64,000 nucleotides of DNA from Rhinopithecus roxellana (GCF_007565055.1 NW_022141553.1:62001-126000); one strand, 5' to 3'. Numbered from the stretch's first letter, positions 11,701 to 25,607 are shown. The notes: a model not told the origin generated them from the sequence alone. Program-made: numbers and translations.

Positions 11701-13901
11701 GCTTTCTGATGTGTGACTTCATCACATAGAGTTTCACACTTCCCTTCTTGGAACTGTTTGCTAACACTGTTGTCTTGGATTCTGCAGAGGTATATTTGGG
11801 AGCTCATTGAGGGCTATGGTGAAAAAGGAAATATCCTCAGATCAGAACTGGAAAGAAGCCTTCTGAGAAATTGAATTTCCATGAGTGAATGCAACTCACA
11901 GAGTTACACATTTCTCTTCAGTGATCAGTTTGCTAACTAAGTTTTCTGGAAATCTGCAATGGGATACCTCTTATCGCAATGAAGCTTACGGTGACAAAGG
12001 AAATATCCTCAGATGAAAACTAGAAAGAAGCTTTCCTAGAAACTTCTTGTTGATGTGTGAATATATCTAACACAGTTGAACTTATGTTTCGTGGAGTAGG
12101 CCTTTAACACTGTGTTTGAGGAACCTGAGGAGGGCTTCTTTGGATAGCATTGAGGCCTACACTGATAAAGGAAATTTCATCCGTTGAAAACGTGAAAGAA
12201 GCTTTCTGAGAAACTTCTTTCTGATCTGTGAGTTCATCTCACAGACTTATAACTTAGACTTCAGGAAGCATTTTGCGAATAGTCTTTTCGTGGATTCAGG
12301 AAAGTGATATTTGGGAGCCCATAGGGGCCCATGGTGAAAAAGGAAATAATCTCACATAATAACTAGAGAGAAGCTTTCTGAGAGATTGCTTTCTGTTGTG
12401 CTACTTCATCACACGGACATCCACCCTGCCCTTCTTGGAACAGTTTGCTAACACTGTTGTCGTGGATTCTGCAATGAATATTTGGGAGTTCATTGAATGC
12501 TATGGTGAAAAAGGAAATATCCTCAGATCAAAATTGGAAAGAAGCCTTCTGAGAAACTGCATTGCCATGAGTGAAAGCCACTCAGAGAGTTACACCTTTC
12601 TCTTCAGTGATCAGTTTGCTAACTAAGTTTTCTGCAAGTCTGCAATGGGATATCTCTTATCGCAATAAACCTTACGGTGACAAAGGAAATATCCTCCGAT
12701 GAAAACTGGAAAGAAGCTTTCTTAGAAACTTCTTGGTGATGTGTGAATTCATCTCACATGTTACACTTATGTTTCGTTGAGCAGTCCATTAACACTGTCT
12801 TTGGGGAACCTGAGAAGGGCTTCTTTATATCGCATTGAGGTCTACGCTGATAAAGGAAAATTCATCTGTTCAAAACGGGAGAGAATCTTCCTGAGAAACT
12901 TTTTTCTGATCTGTGAGTTCATCTCACAGACTTATAACTTGGACTTCAGGAAGCAGTTTGCGAACACTCTTTTCACGGATTCTGGAAAGTGATATTTCGG
13001 AGCCCATAGGGGCCCATGGTGAAAAAGGAAATATCCAAACATAATAACTAGAGAGAAGCTTTCTGAGAGATTGCTTTCTGATGTGTGACTTCATCACAAA
13101 GAGTTCCACCCTTCCCTTCTAGGAACATTTTGCTAACACTGTTGGCATGGATTCCGCAAAGTTATCTTTGGGGGCTGATTGAGGGCTATGGTGAAAAAGG
13201 AAATATCCTCAGATCAAAACTGGAAAGAAGCCTTCTGAGAAACTGCATTGCCATGAGTGAATGCAACTCACAGAGTTACACGTTTCTCTTCAGTGATCAG
13301 TTTGCTAACTAAGTTTTCGGGAAATCTGCAATGGGATACCTCTTAGCGCAATGAACCTTACAGTGACAAAGGAAATATCCTCAGATGAACAGTAGGAAGT
13401 AGCTTTCCTAGAAACTTCTTGGTGATGTGTGAATTCATCTCACAGAGTTACACTTATGTTTATTGGAGCAGTCCAATAACACTGCCTTGAGGAAGCTGAG
13501 GAGGGCTTCTTTGGATAGCATTGAGGCCTACACTGATAAAGGAAATTTCATCTGTTCAAAACGTCAAAGAAGCTTTCTGAGAAGCTTCTTTCTGATCTGT
13601 GAGTTCATCTCACGGACTTATAACTTAGATTTCATTAAGCAGTTTGTGAACACTCTTTTCGTGGATTCTGGAAAGTGATATATGGGATCCCATAGGGGCC
13701 CATGGTGAAAAAGAAAATGTCCTCACATAATAACTAGAGAGAAGCTTTCTGAGAGATTGCTTTCTGATGTGTGACTTCATCACACAGAGTTCCACCCATC
13801 CCTTCTTGGAATAGTTGTCTAACACTGTTGTCGTTTATTCTGCGAGGTTATATTTGGGAGCTGATTTAGGGCTCTGGTGAAAAAGGAAATATCCTCAGAT
13901 C
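8773..13901 (+). repeat. Alpha-satellite tetramer array between L1 copy 2 and the Alu
   Basis: m1 motifs near 9312, 10001, 10678, 11371, 12052, 12740 and 13423 give regular ~686-bp spacing. Positions 8773 to about 11838 match 53943-57008 at a near constant offset of 45,170 bp, including small private changes such as 'gctgaaaaggaattttc' and 'cataataggtagagag'. After ~11838 the two copies part ('cctcagatcagaactgg' against 'cctcacataataac'). No gene or RNA is seen. Confidence 0.92.
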
Positions 13902-13914
13902 AAAACTGGAAAGA

Positions 13915-14195
13915 GGCCGGGCGCGGTGGCTCAAGCCTGTAATCCCAGCACTTTGGGAGGCTGAGACGGGTGGATCACGAGGTCAGGAGATCGAGACCAT
14001 CCTGGTCTACACGGTGAAACCCCGTCTCTATTAAAAAATACAAAAAACTAGCCGGGCGAGATGGCGGGCGCCTGTAGTCCCAGCTACTCGGGAGGCTGAG
14101 GCAGGAGAATGGCGTAAACCCGGGAGGCAGAGCTTGCAGTGAGCGGAGATCGCGCCACTGCACTCCAGCCTGGGCGACAGAGGGAGACTCCGTCT

Positions 14196-14229
<34 letters not shown>
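13915..14229 (+). mobile_element. Alu element, AluY type
   Basis: Complete dimeric Alu beginning 'ggccgggcgcggtggctc' and ending in a ~33-nt A-tail, flanked by a perfect 13-bp target-site duplication 'aaaactggaaaga' (13902-13914 and 14230-14242). The internal pol III B box 'gatcgagacc' is at 13989-13998. AluY-type positions include 'ggtcaggagatcgagacc' and 'ggcgggcgcctgtagtcc'. The variants 'ctcaagcctgtaatccc', 'actagccgggcgag' and 'gcgtaaacccggg' are ones I associate with Old World monkey AluY lineages, though related variants occur in apes. The insertion lies in an m3 monomer close to the m3/m4 boundary. Removing it restores a ~689-bp tetramer (13423 to 14440). Confidence 0.97.
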
Positions 14230-14235
<6 letters not shown>

Positions 14236-14242
14236 GGAAAGA

Positions 14243-17200
14243 AGCCTTCTGAAAAACTGCATTGCCATGAGGGAATGCAACTCACAGAGTTACACGTTTC
14301 TCTTCAGTGATCAGTTTGCTAACTACGCTTTCTGGAAATCTGCAATGGGATACCTCTTAGCGAAATGAAGCTTACGGTGACAAAGGAAATATCCTCAGAT
14401 GAAAACTAGAAAGACGCTTTCCTAGAAACTACTTGGTGATGTGTGAATTCATCTCACAGAGTTACACTTATGTTTCTTGGAGCAGTCCATTAACACTGTG
14501 TTTGAGGAAACTGAGAAGGCCTTCCTTGGACCGCATTGAGGATTACGCTGAGGAAGGAAATTTCATCCGTTCAAAACGTGAAGGAGGCTTTCTGAGAAAA
14601 TTTTTCTGATCTGTGAGTTCATCTTACAGACTTATAATTTAGATTTCATCAAGCAGTTTGCTAACACGCTTTTCGTGGAATCTGGGAAGTGATATTTGGG
14701 AGCCCATAGGGTGCCATGATGAAGAAGGAAATATCCTCACATAATAAATAGAGAGAAGCTTTCTGAGAGATTGCTTTCTGAAGTGTGACTTCATCACACA
14801 GAGTTCCCTCTTTCCCTTCTTGGAACAGTTTGCTAACACTGTTGTCATATATTCTGCAGAGGTTTATTTGGGAGCTCATTGAGGGCTATGGTGAAAAAGG
14901 AAATATCCTCACCTAATAACTAAAGAGTAGCTTTCTGAGAAACTGCATTGCCATGTGGGAATGCAACTCACAGAGTTACACGTTCCTCTTCAGTGATCAG
15001 TTTGCTAACACAGTTTTCTGGAAATCTGCAATTACATACTTCATAGCTCAATGATCCTTACGGTGACAAAGGAAATATCCACAGATGAAAACTAGAAAGA
15101 AGCTTTTTAGAAACTTCTTGGTGATGAGTGAATTCATCTCACAGAGATACACTTATGTTTCATGGAGCAGTCCATTAACACTGTCTTTCAGGAACATGAG
15201 ATGGGCTTCCTTGGATCGCATGGAGGCCTACGCTGATAAAGGAAATTTCATCCGTTCAAAACGTGAAAGAAGCTTTCTGAGAAACTTCCTTCCCACCTGT
15301 GAGTACATCTCACAGACTTATAGCGTTGACTTCAGAAAGCAGTTTGCGAACACTCTAGTCTTGGATTCTGGAAAGTGATATTTGGGAGCCCATAGGGGCC
15401 CATGGTGAAAAAGGAAATATCCTCACTTAATAACAAGAGAGAAGCTTTCGGAGAGATTTCTTTCTGATGTGTGACTTCATCACACATATTTCCACCCTTC
15501 CCTTCTTGGACCCGTTTGCTAACACTGTTGTCGTGGATTCTGCAAAGTTATATTTGGGAGCTCATTGAGGGCTATGGTGAAAAAGGAAATATCCTCAGAT
15601 CAAAACTGGAAAGAAGCCTTCTGAGAAACTGCATTTCCATGAGTGAATGCAACTCACAGAGTTACACGTTTCTCTTCAGTGATCAGTTTGCTAACTAAGT
15701 TTTCTGGAAATCTACAATGGGATACCTCTTATCGAAATGAAGCTTACACTGACAAAGGAAATATCCTCAGATGAAAGCTAGAAAGAAGCTTTCTTAGAAA
15801 CTTCTTGTTGATGTGTGAATACATCTAACAGAGTTAAACTTATGTTTCGTGGAGCAGTCCATTAACACTGTCTTTGAGGAAGCTGAGGAGGGCTTCTTTG
15901 GATAGCATTGAGGCCTACGCTGATAAAGGAAATTTCATCCGTTGAAAACGTGAAAGAAGCTTTCTGAGAAACTTCTTTCGGATCTGTGAGTTCATCTGAC
16001 AGACTTATAAATTAGACTTCAGGAAGCAGTTGGCTAACACTCTTTTTGTGGAATCTGGAAAGTGATATTTGGGAGCCCATTGGGGCCCATGGTGAAAAAG
16101 GAAATATCCTCACATAATAACTAGAGAGAAGCTTTCTGAGAGATTGCTTTCTGATGTGTAACTGCATCACACAGAGTTCCACCCTTCTCTTCTTGGAACA
16201 GTTTGCTAAAACTGTTGTCGTGGATTCTGCAAAGTTATATTTGGGGGCTCATTGAGGGCTATGGTGAAAAAGGAAATATCGCTCATAATAACTAAAGAGA
16301 AGCTTTCTGAGAAACTGCATTGCCATGTGGGAATGCAACTCACAGAGTTACACGTTTCTCTTCAGTGATCAGTTTGTTAACACAGTTTTCTGGAAATCTG
16401 CAATTAGATTCTTCATAGCGCTATGAACATTATGGTGACAAAGGAATTATCCACAGATGACAAATGGAAAGAAGCTTTCTAAGAAACTTCTTGGTGATGT
16501 GTGAATTCATCTCACAGAGTTACACTTATGTTTCAAGGAGCAGTCCATTAACACTGTCTTTGAGGAACCTGAGAAAGGCTTCTTTGGATCGCATTGAGGC
16601 CTACTCTGATAAAGGAAATTTCATCCGTTCAAAACGTGAAAGAAGCTTTCTGATAAACTTCTTTCTGATCTGTGAGTTCATCTCACAGAGTTATAATTTA
16701 GACTTCAGGAAGCAGTTTGCGAACACTCTTTTCGTGGAATCTACAAAGTGATATTTTGGAGCCCATAGGGACCCATGTTGAAAAAGGAAATATCCTCACA
16801 TAATAACTAGAGAGAAGCTTTCTGAGAGATTGCTTTCTGATGTGTGACTTCATCACAGAGAGTTCCACCCTCCTTTCTTGGAACAGTTTGCCATCACTGT
16901 TGTCCTGGATACTGCAAATTCATATTTGTGAGCTCTTTGCGGCTATGGTGAAAAAGGAAATATCCTCACATAATAACTAAAGAGAAGCTTTCTGAGAAAC
17001 TGCGTTGCCATGTGTGAATGCAACTCACAGAGTTACAGGTTTCCCTTCAGTGATCAGTCTGTTAACAGAGCTTTCTGGAATCTGCAATTAGATACTTCAT
17101 ACCGCAATGAACCTTATGGTGACAAAGGAAATATCCACAGGTGAAAACAAGAAAGAAACTTTCTTGGAAACTTCTTGGTGATGTGTGATTTCATCTCACA

Positions 17201-18488
17201 GAGTTACACTTATGTTTCGTGGAGCAGTCCATTAACCCTGTCTTTGAGGAACCTGAGAAGGGCTTCCTTGGATCGCATTGAGGCCTCCTCTGATAAAGGA
17301 AGTTTCATCCGTTCAAAACGTGAAAGAAGCTTTCTGAGAAACTTCTTTCTCATCTGAGAGTTCATCCCACAAACTTATAAATTAGACTTCAGGAAGCAGT
17401 TTGGTAACACTCTTTTCGTGGAATCTGGAAAGTGATATTTGGGAGCCCATAGGGGCCCATGGTGAAAAAGGATATATCCTCACATAATAAATAGAGAGAA
17501 TGTTTCTGAGAGATTGCTTTCTGATGTGTGACTTCATCACACAGAGTTCCACCCTTCCCTTCTTGGAACAGTTTGCTAACAACGTTGTCGAAGTTTCTGC
17601 AGAGGTATATGTGGGAGCTCATTAAGGGCTACGGTGAAAAAGGAAATATCCTCACATAACTAAAGAGAAGCTTTCTGAGAAACTGCGTTGCCATGGGTGA
17701 ATGCAACTCACAGAGTTACACGTTTCTCTTCAGTGATCAGTTTGTTAACAGAGTTTTCTGGAAATCTGCAATGAGATACTTCATAGCGCAATGAACCTTA
17801 TGGTGACAAAGGAAATATCGACAGGTGAAAACTAGAAAGAAGTTTTCGTGGAAACTTCTTGGTGATGTGTGAATTCACCTCACACAGTTACACTTATGTT
17901 TCGTGGTGCAGTCCATTAACACTGTCTTTGAGGAACCTGAGAAGGGCTTCCTTGGATCGCATTGAGGCCTCCTCTGATAAAGGAAGTTTCATCCGTTCAT
18001 AACGTGAAAGAAGCTTTCTGAGAAACTTCTTTCTCATCTGAGAGTTCATCCCACAAACTTATAAATTAGACTTCAGGAAGCAGTTTGCTAGCCTTCTTTT
18101 CGTGGAATCTGGAAAGTGATATTTGGGATCCCATAGGGGCCCACGGTGAAAAAGGATATATCCTCACATAATAACTATAGGGAAGGTATCTGAGAGATTG
18201 CTTTCTGATGTGTGACTTCATCACACAGAGTTCCACACTTCCCTTCTTGGAACAGATTTCTAACAACTTTGTCGAGGATTCCGCAGAGGTATATTTGGGA
18301 GCTTATTGAGGGCTACGGTGAAAAAGGAAATATCCTCACATAATAACTAAAGAGAAGCTTTCTGAGAAACTGCGTTGCCATGTGTGAATGCAACTCACAG
18401 AGTTACACGTTTGTCTTCAGTGATCAGTTTGTTAACACAGTTTTCTGGAAATGTGCAATTAGATAATTCATTGTGTAATGAACCTTAC
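14243..18488 (+). repeat. Alpha-satellite tetramer array
   Basis: m1 motifs near 14440, 15120, 15810, 16497, 17181 and 17866. The last two tetramers are a close pair sharing 'gaggcctcctctgataaagg', 'tctcatctgagagttcatccc' and 'ttctaacaac/gctaacaac' changes, which indicates a local tandem duplication of ~685 bp. The segment ends at an out-of-register junction. No gene. Confidence 0.92.
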
Positions 18489-18590
18489 ACTGTTGTAATG
18501 GATTCTGCAAAGTTATATTTGGGAGCTCATTGAGAGCTATGGTGAATAAGGAAATATCCGCAGATCAAAACGGAAAAGAAGTCTCCTGAG
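18367..18590 (+). repeat. Out-of-register hybrid monomer m4/m3 (224 bp)
   Basis: m4 sequence from 18367 runs to 'gaaccttac' near 18488, about two thirds through the monomer. It then jumps to 'actgttgtaatggattctg', which belongs about 40% into an m3. The m3 then runs to its normal end, followed by a complete m4 from 18591. The hybrid is 224 bp long rather than 172, so the local m1-to-m1 distance is 910 bp (17866 to 18776) instead of 686. The only shared bases at the joint are a few nucleotides such as 'tacac/acac', so this was not an aligned crossover. Confidence 0.75.
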
Positions 18591-21500
18591 AAACTGCATT
18601 TCCATGAGTGAATGCAGCTCACAAAGTTACACGTTTCTCTTCAGTGATCAGTTTGCTAACTAAGTTTTCTGGAAATCTGCAATGGGATACCTCTTATCGC
18701 AATGAAGCTTACGGTGACAAAGGAAATATCCTCAGATGAAAAGTAGAAAGAAGCTTTCCAGAAACTTCTTGGTGAAGTGTTAATTCACCTTCCAGAGTTA
18801 CACTTATGTTTCCTGGAGCAGTCCATTAACACTGTCTTTGAGGAACTTGAGAAGGTCTTCTTTGGATCGTATTGAGGCCTACTCTGATAAAGGAAATTTC
18901 TTCCGTTCAAAACGTGAAAGAAGCTTTCTGAGAAACTTCTTTCTGATCTGTGAGTTCATCTCACAGATTTGTAACTTAGACTTCAGGAAGTAGTTTGCTA
19001 ACACTCTTTTCTTGAAATCTGGAAAGTGATATTTGGGAGCCCTTAGGATCCCATGGTCAAAAAGGAAATATCCACACAGAACAACAAGAGAGAAGCTTTC
19101 TGAGAGATTGCTTTCTGATGTGTGACTTCATCACACAGAGTTCCACCCTTCCATTCTTGGAAGAGTTTGCTACCCCTGTTGTCGTGGATTCTGCAGAGGT
19201 ATATTTGGGAGCTCATTGAGGGCTATGGTGAAAAAGGAAATATCCTCACATAATAACTAAAGAGAAACTGCGTTGCCATGTGTGAATGCAACTCACAGAG
19301 TTACACGTTTCTCTTCAGTGATCAGTTTGTTAACACAGTTTTCTGGAAATCTGCAATTAGATAATTCATTGCGCAATGAACCTTACGGTGAAAAAGGAAA
19401 TATCGACATTTGAAAATTAGAATGAAGCTTTCTTAGAAACTTCTTGGTGATGGGGGAATTCATCTCAGAGAGTTACACTTTTGTTTCGTGGAGCCGTCTA
19501 TTAACACTGTCTTGGAGGAACCTGAGAATGGCTTCTTTAGATCGCATTGAGGCCTACGCTGATAAAGGAAATTTCATCCGTTCCAAACGTGAAAGAAGCT
19601 TTCTGAGAAACTTCTTTCTGATCTGTGAGGTCATCTCACAGACTTATAACTGAAACTTCAGGAGGCAGTTTGCTAACACTCTTTTCGTGGAATCTGGAAA
19701 GTGATATTTGGGAGCCCATAGGGGCCCATGGTGAAAAAGGAAATATCCTCACATAATAACTAAAGAGAAGCTTTCTGAGAGATTGCTTTCTGATGTGTGA
19801 TTCATCAAACAAAGTTCCACCCTTCCCTTCTTGGAACAGTTTGCTAACAACTTTGTCGAGGATTCTGCAGAGGTATATTTGGGAGCTCATTCAGGGCTAT
19901 GGTGAAAATGGAAATATCCTCACATAATAACTAAAGAGAAGCTTTCTGAGAAACTGCGTTGCCATGTATGAATGCAACCCCCAGAGTTACACGTTTCTCT
20001 TCAGTGATCAGTTTGCTAGCACAGTTTTCTGGAAATCTGCAATTAGATACTTCATAGCGCAATGAACCTTATGGTGACAAAGGAAATATCCAAGGTGAAA
20101 ACTAGGAAGAAGCTTTCTTGGAAACTTCTTGGTGATGTGTGAATTCATCTCACAGAGTTACACTTACGTTTCATGGAGCAGTCCGTTAACACTCTCTGTG
20201 AGGAACCTGAGAAGGGCTTCTTTCGATCGCATTGAGGCCTACTCTGATAAAGGAAATTTCATTGGTTCAAAACGTGAAAGAAGCTTTCTGAGAAACTTCT
20301 TTCTGATGGGCGAGTTCATCTCACAGACTTATAAATTAGAATTCAGGAAGCAGTTTGCTAACACTCTTTTCGTGGAATCTAGAAAGTGATATTTGGGAGC
20401 CTATACGGACCCATGGTGAGACAGGAAATATCCTCACATAATAACTACAGAGAAGCTTTCTGAGAGATTACTTTCTGATGTGTGACTTCATCACACAGAG
20501 TTCCACCCTTCCCTTCTTGGAACAGTTTGCTAACACTGTTGTGGTGGATTCTGAAGAGGTATATTTGAGAGCTCATTGAGTGCTATGGTGAAAAAGGAAA
20601 TATCCTCACATAATAACTAAAGAGAAGCTTTCTGAGAAACTGCACTGCCATGTGTGAATGCAACTCACAGAGTTACATGTTTCTCTTCAGTGATCAGTTT
20701 GTTAACACAGTTTTCTGGAAATCTGCAATTAGATACTTCATAACGCAATGAACCTTATGGTGACAAAGGAAATATCCACAGGTGAAAACTAGAAAGAAGC
20801 TTTCTTGGAGACTTCTTGGTGATGTGTGAATTCATCTCACATAGTTACACTTATGTTTCGTGGTGCAGTCCATTAACACTGTCTTTGAGGAAACTTGGAA
20901 GGGCTTCTTTGGATCGCATTGAGGCCTATGCTGATGAAGGACATTTCATCCGTTCAAAACGTGAAAGAAGCTTTCTGAGAAACTTCTTTCTGATCTGCGA
21001 GTTCATCTCACAGACTTATGACTTAGAATTCAGGAAGTAGGTTGCTAACACTCTTTTTGTGGAATCTGGAAAGTGATATTTGGGAGCCCATAGGGGCCCA
21101 TGGTGAAAAAGGAAATATTCTCACATAATAATTATAGAGAAGCTTTCTGAGAGACTGCTTTCTGATGTGTGACTTCATCACACCGAATTCCACCATTGCC
21201 TGCTAGGAACAGTTTGCTATCCCGGTTGTCGTGTATTCTGAAGAGGTATATTTTGGAGCTCTTTTAGGGCCATGGTGATAACGGAACTATCCTCACATAA
21301 TAACTAAAAGAAGCTTTCTGCGAAACTGTGTTGCCATGGGTGAATGCAACTCACAGAGTTACAAGTTTCCCTTCAGTGATCAGTTTGTTAACAGAGTTTT
21401 CTGGAAATCTGCAATTAGATACTTCATAGCGCAATGAACCTTATGCTGACAAAGGAAATATCCAAAGGTGAAAACTAGAAAGTAGCGTCCTTTGAAACTT

Positions 21501-24500
21501 CTTGGTGATGTGAGAATTCTTCTCACTGAGTTTCACTTATGTTTCGTGGAGCAGTCCATTAACATTGTCTTTGAGGAACCTGAGAAGGGCTTCTTTGGAT
21601 CGCATCGAGGCCTACGCTGATGAAGGAAATTTCATCTGTTCCAAACGTGAAAGAAGCTTTCTGAGAAACTTCTTTCTGATCTGCGAGTTCATCTCACAGA
21701 CTTATAACTTAGACTTCAGGAAGCAGTTTGCTAACACTCTTTTCGTGGGATCTAGAAAGTGATATGTTGGAACCCATAGTGGCCCATGGTGAAAAAGGAA
21801 ATATCCTCACATAATAACTAGAGAGAAGCTTTCTGAGAGATTGCTTTCTGTTGTTGTGACTTCATCACACAGAGTTCCAGCCTTCCCTTCTTGGAACAGT
21901 TTGCGAACACTGTTGTCGTGGATTCTGCAGACTTATATTTGGGAGCTCATTGAGGGCTATGGAAAAAAGGAAATATGCTTTCATAATAACTAAAGAGAAG
22001 CTTTCTGAGAAACGGGGTTGCCATGTCTGAATGTAACTCACAGAGTTACACGTTTCTCTTCAGTGATCAGTTTGTTAACGGAGTTTTCTGGAAATCTGCA
22101 ATTAAATACTTCATAGCAAATGAACCTTAAGGTGACAAAGTAAATATCCACAGGTGAAAACTAGAAAGGAGCTTTCTTGGAAACTTCTTGGTGATGTGTG
22201 AATTCATCTCACAGAGTGACACTTATGTTTCGTGTAGCAGTCCATTAACACTGTCTTTGAGGAACCTGAGAAGGGCTTCTTTGGACAGCATTGAGGCCTA
22301 CGCTGATAAAGGAAATTTCATCCGTTCAAAACGTGGAAGAAACTTTCTGAGAAACTTCTTTCTGATCTGTGAGTTCATCTCACAGACTTATAACTTAGAC
22401 TTCAGGAAGTAGTTTGCTACCATTTTTTTCATGGATTCTGGAAAGTGATATTTGGGAGCCCATAAGGTCCCATGGTGAAAAAGGAAATATCCTCACATAA
22501 TAACTAGAGAGAAGGTTTCTGAGACATTGCTTTCTGATGTGTGACTTCATTACACAGAGTTCCACCCTTCCCTTCTTGGAACAGTTTGCTAACCCTGTTG
22601 TCCTGTATTCTGCAGAGGTATATTTGGGAGCTCATTGAGTGCTATGGTTAAAAAGGAAATATCCTCACATAATAACTAAAGAGAAGTTTTCTGAGAAATT
22701 GCATTGCCATGTGTGAATGCAACTCACAGATTTACACGTTTCTCTTCAGTGACCAGTTTGTTAACACACTTTTCTGGAAATCTGCAATTAGATTCTTCAT
22801 AGTGCAATGAACCTTATGGTGACAAAGGAAATATCCACAGATGAAAACTAGAAAAAGGTTTCTTAGAAACTTCTTGGTGATGTGTGAATTCATCTTCCAG
22901 AGTTACACTTATGTTTCGTGCAGCAGTCCATTAACACTGTCTTTGAAGAAACTGAGAAGGGCTTCCTTGGATCGCATTGAGGCCTACGCTGATAAAGGAA
23001 TTTCATCTGTTTCAAACGTGAAAGAAGCTTCTGAGATACTTCTTTCTGATCTGTGAGTTCATCTCACTGAATAATAACTTAGACTTCAGAAAGCAGTTTG
23101 CTAACACTCTTTTCGTGTAATCTGGAAAGTGATATTTGGGAGCTCATTGGGCCCATGGAGAGAAAGGAAATATCCTCACATAATTACTAGAGAGAAGCTT
23201 TCTGAGAGATTGCTTTCTGGTGTGTGACTTCATCACACAGAGTTCCACACTTCCCTTCTTGGAACAGTTGGCTAACACTGTTGTCGTTTATTCTGCAGAG
23301 GTATATTTGGAAGCTCATGAGGGCTATGGTGTAAAAGGAAATATCCTCCGATCAAAACTGGAAAGAAGCCTTCTGAGAAACTGCATTGCCATGAGTGAAT
23401 GCAGCTCACAGAGTTACACGTTTCTCTTCAGTGACCATTTTGTTAACTAAGATTTCTGGAAATCTGCAATGGGATATCTCCTATTGCAATGAAGCTTACG
23501 GTGACAACGGAAGTATCCTCAGATGAAAAGTACAAAGAAGCTTTCTTAGAAACTTCTTGTTGATGTGTGAATTCATCTCACAAATTTACACGTATGTTTC
23601 GTGGAGCAGTCCATTAACACTGTCTTTGAGGAACCTGAGAAGGGCTTCTTTTGATCGCATTGAGGTCTACGCTGATAAAGGAAATTTCATCCGTTCAAAA
23701 CGTGAAAGAAGCTTTCTCAGAACCGTCTTTCTGATATGTGAGTTGATCTCATAGACTTATAACATAGACTTCAGGAAGTAGTTTGCTAACACTCTTTTCG
23801 TGGAATCTGGAAAGTTATGTTTGGGTGCCCATAGGGGCCCATGGTGAAAAAGGAAATATCTTCTCATAATATCTAGAGAGAAGCTTTCTGAGAGACTGCT
23901 TTCTGATGTGTGACTTCATCACACAGAGTTCCACCCTTCCCTTCGTGGAACACTTTGCTAACACTGTTGTCGTGGATTCTGCAGACGTATATTTGGGAGC
24001 TCATTGAGAGCTATGGTGAAAAAGGAAACATACTCACATAATAACAAAAGAGAAGCGTTCTGAGAAACTGCGTAGCCATGTGTGAATGCAACTCAGAGTT
24101 ATACGTTTCTCTTCAGTGATCAGTTTGTTAACACAGTTTTCTGTGAATATGCAATTAGATACATCATAGCGCAATGAACCTTACGGTGACAAAGGTAATC
24201 TCCACAGCTGAAAACTAGAAATAATCTTTCTTAGAAACTTCTTGGTGATGTGTCTATTCATCTCACAGAGTTACACTTATGTTTCGTGGAGCAGTCCATT
24301 AACACTGTGTTTCAGGAAACTGAGAAGGGCCTCCTTGGATCACATTGAGGCCTACGCTGATAAAGGAAATTTCATACGTTCAAAACGTGAAAGAAGTTTT
24401 CTGAGAAACTTCTATCTGATCTGTGAGTTCATCTCACAGACTTATCCTTTAGACTTCAGGAAGCAGTTTGCTGACACTCCTTTCGGGGAATCTGGAAAGT

Positions 24501-24920
24501 GATATATGGGAGCCCTTAGGGGCCCATGGGGAAAAAGGAAATATCCTCACATAATAACTAGAGAGAAGCTTTCTGAGAGATGGCTTTCCAATGTGTGACT
24601 TCATCACAAAGAGTTCCACCCCTCCCTTCTTGGAACAGTTTGCGAACACTGTTGTCGTGGATTCTGCAAAGGTATATTTGGGAGCTCATTGAGGGCTATG
24701 GTGAAAAAGGAAATATTCTCACATAATAACTAAAGAGAAGCTCTCTGAGAAACTGCATTGCCATTTGTGAATGCAACTCACAGAGTTTCACTTTTCTCTT
24801 CAGTGACCAGTTTGTTAACACAGTTTCGGGAAATCTGCAAATAGATACTTCATAGCGCAATGAACCTTACGGTGATAAAGGAAATATCCACAGAGGAAAA
24901 CTGGAAAGAAGCTTTCTTAG

Positions 24921-25091
24921 AAACTTCTTGGTGATGTATGAATTCATCTCACAGAGTTGCATTTATATTTCATGGAGCAGTCCATTAACACTGTCTTTGA
25001 GCAACCTGAGAAGGGCTTCCTTGGATCGCATTGAGGCCGACGCTGATGACGGAAATTTCATCCGTTCAAAACGTAAAAGAAGCTTTCTGAG
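24921..25091 (+). repeat. Representative m1 monomer (171 bp)
   Basis: Starts 'aaacttcttggtgatg' after 'tttcttag' and ends at 'agctttctgag'. Its type-specific core is 'ggagcagtccattaacac'. Its A-box region is 'gccgacgctgatgacggaa', the most degraded of the four types relative to the pJ-alpha box. In better copies it reads 'ctacgctgataaaggaa'. Confidence 0.85.
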
Positions 25092-25263
25092 AATCTTCTT
25101 TCTGATATATGAGTTCATCTCACAGACTTATAACTTAGACTTCAGGGAGCAGTTTGCTAACACTCTTTTCATGGATTCTGGTAAGTGTAATTTGGGAGCC
25201 CATAGGGGCCCATGGTGAAAAAGGAAATAATCTCACATAATGCCTAGAGAGAACCTTTCTGAG
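25092..25263 (+). repeat. Representative m2 monomer (172 bp)
   Basis: Starts 'aatcttctttctgat' (usual form 'aaacttctttctgatctg') and ends 'ctttctgag'. Type-specific sequence is 'cacagacttataacttag', then 'cactcttttc', then 'cccataggggcccatggtg'. The pJ-alpha-like box 'ccatggtgaaaaaggaa' differs from the consensus by one base. Confidence 0.85.
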
Positions 25264-25435
25264 AGATTTCTCTCTGATGTGTGACTTCATCACACAGAGT
25301 TACACGCTTCCCTTCTTGGAACAGTTTGCTCACACTGTTGTCGTGGATACTGCAGAGGTATTTTTGGGAGCTCATTGAGGGCTATGGTGAAAAAGGAAAT
25401 ATCCTCAGATCAAAATTGGAAAGAAGCCTTCTGAG
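25264..25435 (+). repeat. Representative m3 monomer (172 bp)
   Basis: Starts 'agatttctctctgatg' and ends 'ccttctgag'. Type-specific sequence is 'gtgacttcatcacacagag', 'ccttcttggaacag' and 'cactgttgtcgtgga'. It contains an exact pJ-alpha box 'ctatggtgaaaaaggaa', in the reverse-complement sense of the published consensus TTCCTTTTYCACCRTAG (recalled). Confidence 0.85.
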
Positions 25436-25607
25436 AAACTGCATTGCCATGAGCGAAAGCAACACACAGAGTTACACGTTTCTGTTCAGTGATCAGTTTG
25501 CTAACTAAGTTTCCTGGAAATCTGCAATGGGATATCTCTTATCGCAATGAAGCTTACGGTGGCAAAGGAAATATCCTCAGATGAAAACTAGAAAGAAGCT
25601 TTGTTAG
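25436..25607 (+). repeat. Representative m4 monomer (172 bp)
   Basis: Starts 'aaactgcattgccatg' and ends 'gctttgttag'. Type-specific sequence is 'tctgttcagtgatcag', 'tcctggaaatctgcaatgg' and 'gaagcttacggtggcaaagg'. The A-box register reads 'ttacggtgacaaaggaa' in typical copies, two bases off the pJ-alpha consensus. Many m4 monomers fall into two versions: 'gcaatgggatacctctta' and 'gcaattagatacttcata'. Confidence 0.85.

Noticed and set aside
13975..14285. Reverse-strand open frames rich in phenylalanine
   Set aside because: They are the reverse complement of the Alu and its A-tail.
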